Shown: positions 61,233 through 64,000 of the stretch, one piece after another
How positions within the stretch are numbered: position 1 is the stretch's first letter
How the letters are laid out: each line of letters starts with the position of its first letter
Assembly: GCF_002954225.1 (NCBI RefSeq)
Contig: NZ_PPTH01000012.1
Location: 1-64,000 of the forward strand
Length of the DNA: 64,000 nucleotides
Reading direction: 5' to 3'
DNA from: Arthrobacter ruber
GTDB taxonomy: Bacteria; Actinomycetota; Actinomycetes; Actinomycetales; Micrococcaceae
Notes under the pieces: model-generated
What the model was told of the DNA's origin: nothing
The model's database searches: none
The model's input: the letters and a program-made list of their open reading frames with translations, nothing else
Program-made: the position numbers and the translations under genes

Positions 61233-62015
61233 ATGAAGCTGCGCACTGCCCTCAAGAGTGCCTCCACGGTGCCCGACGGGCAGACGGCCCCCGACGGACG
61301 CTCCAGCCGCTGGGAGAAGCACCGTGCCGAGCGGCGACGGCAGCTCATCAAGACCGCGCGGCGCGCCGTCAGCTCCCTCGGCCCGAAGGCGTCGATGGAG
61401 GACATCGCCGCCGCCGCCGACACCTCCAAGTCGGTCTACTACCGCTACTTCGGCGACAAGACCGGTCTGCAGCGGGCCATGGCGGAGGTGGTCATCGGGC
61501 AGATGCAGCAGAAGGTGATCGACGCCGCGAAGGCCGCAGCCACGCCCCGCGAGGGCCTCCATTCGATGGTGCTCGCCTACCTGCAGATGGCCCAGACCTC
61601 GCCCAACGTCTACGCCTTCGTGACGCGGGTGGGGATCGCCGAATCCGCGGCGGCCGACGACGGCGACCAGGACACCCTCGCCCATTTCCTCGCCGCCATC
61701 ACCGAGATGGTCGCGCGGCCCATGCGCGCCTACCTGCTCTCCCCGGACCGGGCGGCCGGCCCCGACGACGCCGCGCCCCGGTACTGGCCCGCGGCGGCGA
61801 TCGGCATGGTCCGCGCCGCCGGCGAGCACTGGCTCTGCACGCCCGACGGACCCGACAAACCGAGCGAGGAGCAGATGGCCCGCCACATCACGGACTGGCT
61901 CTTCGACGGCATCAGCCGCTACGAGGACCTCGTAGCGCCGGCCGCCCGGCACTCCCCTGCCGCCCCCTCCCGGACCTCCCCCGCAATCCGCCGACCAGCG
62001 AAGGACACGCCATGA
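61233..62015 (+). CDS. TetR family transcriptional regulator
   Basis: A 260-residue repressor-type protein. The helix-turn-helix (about 36-80: RRQLIKTARRAVSSLGPKASMEDIAAAADTSKSVYYRYFGDKTGLQRAM-like) is typical. The C-terminal ligand domain is large and ends in a Pro/Ala-rich tail. Its start codon directly follows the 13-bp inverted repeat, so it very likely controls itself and the divergent thiolase cluster, with an acyl-CoA as the probable ligand. The end overlaps the oxidase gene as ATGA. Confidence 0.92.
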   Translation: MKLRTALKSASTVPDGQTAPDGRSSRWEKHRAERRRQLIKTARRAVSSLGPKASMEDIAAAADTSKSVYYRYFGDKTGLQRAMAEVVIGQMQQKVIDAAKAAATPREGLHSMVLAYLQMAQTSPNVYAFVTRVGIAESAAADDGDQDTLAHFLAAITEMVARPMRAYLLSPDRAAGPDDAAPRYWPAAAIGMVRAAGEHWLCTPDGPDKPSEEQMARHITDWLFDGISRYEDLVAPAARHSPAAPSRTSPAIRRPAKDTP

Positions 62016-64000
62016 CCGACACCATCTCCAGGCCGCAGCAGATCCCCGCGACGGCCGACATCAGGGACGACGACCAGGCCACCGTCGACGTCGCGGAGCT
62101 CGGGGAGCTGCTCCTCGGCCGCTGGGCCCATGTCCGCCGGATCGCCCGGGAACTCGCCGGACGCCCGGAGCTGCACAAGATCGAGGGCCTCACGCACACC
62201 GAGCACCGCCTGCGCTGCTTCGACCAGCTCCACTACCTCGTGGGACAGAAGGCCGTCCACCGCGCCTTCCCGAAGGCTTTCGGCGGCGACGGCGACAACG
62301 GCGGGAACATCGCCGGGTTCGAGGAGCTCGTGGTCGCCGACCCCTCGCTGCAGATCAAGGCGGGCGTCCAGTGGGGCCTCTTCGGCTCCGCCGTGCTGCA
62401 CCTCGGCACCGAACGGCACCATGAGGCGTGGCTGCCGGGCATCATGGACATGGAGATCCCGGGCTGCTTCGCCATGACCGAGACCGGCCACGGCAGCGAC
62501 GTCGCGAGCATCGCCACCACCGCCACGTTCGACCCTGCCACCGACGAGTTCGTCATCGACACCCCCTTCCGCGCCGCCTGGAAGGACTACATCGGCAACG
62601 CCGCTGTGGACGGTCGCGCCGCCGTGGTCTTCGCACAGCTCATCACCAACGGCGTGAACCACGGCGTGCACGGCCTCTACGTGGAGCTGCGCGACGCGGA
62701 CGGCACCTTCAAGCCCGGTGTGGGCGGCGAGGACGACGGCGTCAAGGGCGGCCTCAACGGCATCGACAACGGGCGGCTGCACTTCACCGGCGTCCGGGTC
62801 CCGCGGACCAACCTGCTCAACCGCTACGGCGACGTCGCCGAGGACGGCACGTACAGCTCGCCCATCGCCTCGCCGGGGCGCCGCTTCTTCACGATGCTCG
62901 GCACCCTCGTGCAGGGCCGGGTCTCGCTCGACGGCGCCGCCGTCGCCGCCAGCAAGCTGGCCCTGACCGCGGCCATCACCTACGCCACGCAACGCCGCCA
63001 GTTCAACGCGTCGTCGAACCTGAAGGAGGAGGTGCTGATGGACTACCAGCGGCACCAGCGCAGGCTCCTGCCCCGCCTCGCCGCGACGTACGCGGCGTCC
63101 TTCGCGCACGAGGAACTCCTCGAGAAGTTCGACGGCGTCTTCTCCGGCGAGCACGACACCGACGAGGACCGCCAGGACCTCGAGACCCTCGCCGCAGCCC
63201 TGAAGCCGCTCAGCACGTGGCTGGCACTCGACACGCTGCAGGAGTGCCGCGAGGCGACGGGCGGGCAGGGGTTCCTCATCGAGAACCGCTTCGCCTCGCT
63301 CCGCGCGGACCTCGACGTGTACGTGACCTTCGAGGGCGACAACACCGTCCTGCTGCAGCTGGTTGCCAAGCGCCTGCTGACGGACTACGCCCGCGAGTTC
63401 AAGGGCGTGGACTTCGGGGTGCTCGCCCGGTATGTCGTCACCCAGGCTGCGGGCAGGACCCTGCACCGCTCGGGGCTCCGGCGGGTCGCCCAGACCGTCG
63501 CCGACTCCGGCTCGGAGAAGAAGTCCGCGATCGCCCTGCGCGACGAGGACACGCAGCGCGAACTGCTGACGGACCGCGTGCAGGCCCGCGTGGCCGAGCT
63601 CGCCGCCGTCCTGCGCGGAGCGAAGGGCATGTCGCAGGAGAAGGCTGCCGCACTGTTCAACGAGCACCAGGACGAGCTCATCGAGGTGGCCCACGCGCAC
63701 GCCGAACTGCTGCAGTGGGAGGCCTTCACGCGCGGACTGAAGAAGCTCGAGGACCCGGGCACGCGGGAGGTCCTCACGCGACTGCGCGACCTGTTCGGCC
63801 TGTGCCTGATCCAGAAGGACCTCGCCTGGTTCCTGATGAACGGCCGGTTGTCCTCGCAGCGCGCCCGGACGCTGGACGGTTACATCAACCGCCTGCTGGT
63901 GAAGATCCGCCCGCACGCCCTGGATCTCGTCGAGGCGTTCGGCTACGGCCCGGAGCACCTGCGCTCCGCCGTCGCCGGTGGCGCCGAGCAGGAGCGCCAG
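62012..64000 (+). CDS. Acyl-CoA oxidase/dehydrogenase (3' end beyond window)
   Basis: The visible 663 residues form a large acyl-CoA oxidase-type flavoprotein. The FAD-side loop is GCFAMTETGHGSDVASI (about 150-166), the middle domain includes AAWKDYIGNAA, and the catalytic Glu is in YVTFEGDNTVLLQL (about 437-450). A second helical domain (about 480-663) distinguishes acyl-CoA oxidases from 380-residue dehydrogenases. The product is a 2-enoyl-CoA for the dehydratase, reductase and thiolase encoded divergently. The ATG overlaps the tetR stop codon. No stop is reached before 64000. Confidence 0.88.
   Translation, partial: MTDTISRPQQIPATADIRDDDQATVDVAELGELLLGRWAHVRRIARELAGRPELHKIEGLTHTEHRLRCFDQLHYLVGQKAVHRAFPKAFGGDGDNGGNIAGFEELVVADPSLQIKAGVQWGLFGSAVLHLGTERHHEAWLPGIMDMEIPGCFAMTETGHGSDVASIATTATFDPATDEFVIDTPFRAAWKDYIGNAAVDGRAAVVFAQLITNGVNHGVHGLYVELRDADGTFKPGVGGEDDGVKGGLNGIDNGRLHFTGVRVPRTNLLNRYGDVAEDGTYSSPIASPGRRFFTMLGTLVQGRVSLDGAAVAASKLALTAAITYATQRRQFNASSNLKEEVLMDYQRHQRRLLPRLAATYAASFAHEELLEKFDGVFSGEHDTDEDRQDLETLAAALKPLSTWLALDTLQECREATGGQGFLIENRFASLRADLDVYVTFEGDNTVLLQLVAKRLLTDYAREFKGVDFGVLARYVVTQAAGRTLHRSGLRRVAQTVADSGSEKKSAIALRDEDTQRELLTDRVQARVAELAAVLRGAKGMSQEKAAALFNEHQDELIEVAHAHAELLQWEAFTRGLKKLEDPGTREVLTRLRDLFGLCLIQKDLAWFLMNGRLSSQRARTLDGYINRLLVKIRPHALDLVEAFGYGPEHLRSAVAGGAEQERQ

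Noticed and set aside
1-64000. CRISPR arrays, insertion sequences, prophage genes, rRNA genes
   Set aside because: No regularly spaced repeats, transposase or integrase motifs, phage structural genes or rRNA sequence were seen anywhere in the window.

Overview
The window is high-GC chromosomal DNA from an actinobacterium, most likely a member of the Micrococcaceae close to Arthrobacter. The evidence is a complete Pup-proteasome gene set with a single-chain PafBC, a mycothiol ligase gene (mshC), rbpA, a polyprenol-phosphate mannosyltransferase and actinobacterial Tat genes. About 60 genes are annotated. No phage, insertion sequence, rRNA operon or CRISPR array was seen. The only tRNA is tRNA-Leu(GAG).

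Layout. 1-4429: peptide-type ABC importer (ATPase cut by the left edge, two permeases, lipoprotein receptor) behind a long structured leader. 4839-9911: CYTH/CHAD protein, VOC protein, lipid kinase, a small acidic protein and an AAA-type ATPase. Between the last two, at 8379-8406, is a sequence with the layout and core bases of an actinobacterial dif site, so the window probably covers the replication terminus; most genes to its right run leftward, as expected for that replichore. 9978-16220: UvrA paralogue, peptide deformylase, S9 peptidase, RlmA-type methyltransferase. 16325-19284: NfeD/stomatin pair, rbpA behind a SigR/SigH-like promoter, Ppm1-like enzyme. 19717-37546: a long leftward block (amidohydrolase, HelY helicase, TatC, TatA, membrane protein, PafBC, two FKBPs, PafA, PrcA, PrcB, Pup, Dop, Arc/Mpa, TrmI). 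37653-44525: M50 protease, HAD phosphatase, PAC2 protein, MshC, UppP, an aldo/keto-reductase-like protein lacking its catalytic residues, and two small proteins. 44545-54279: acyl-CoA dehydrogenase, M20 peptidase, an unrecognised 379-residue protein, a proline-rich surface protein, tRNA-Leu, an ABC exporter pair, an epimerase and a small protein. 54294-57397: M50-like membrane protein, kynureninase, secreted trypsin-like protease. 57551-64000: a fatty-acid cluster (hot-dog dehydratase, large FabG, thiolase) divergent from a TetR gene and an acyl-CoA oxidase that runs off the right edge; a perfect 13-bp inverted repeat lies between them, touching the tetR start codon.

How it works together. 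The central block tags proteins with Pup (Dop, PafA), unfolds them (Arc) and degrades them (PrcAB), while PafBC is the DNA-damage transcription activator usually encoded with it. The terminal cluster looks like a TetR-controlled beta-oxidation or fatty-acid modification unit.

A recurring feature is the leaderless gene start: at least sixteen start codons sit 6-7 bases after a TAnnnT-like -10 element (TATATT, TAGGCT, TAGGGT, TAGACT and similar). I used this pattern, together with Shine-Dalgarno spacing, to choose starts. Everything here comes from reading the sequence; no database search was possible.
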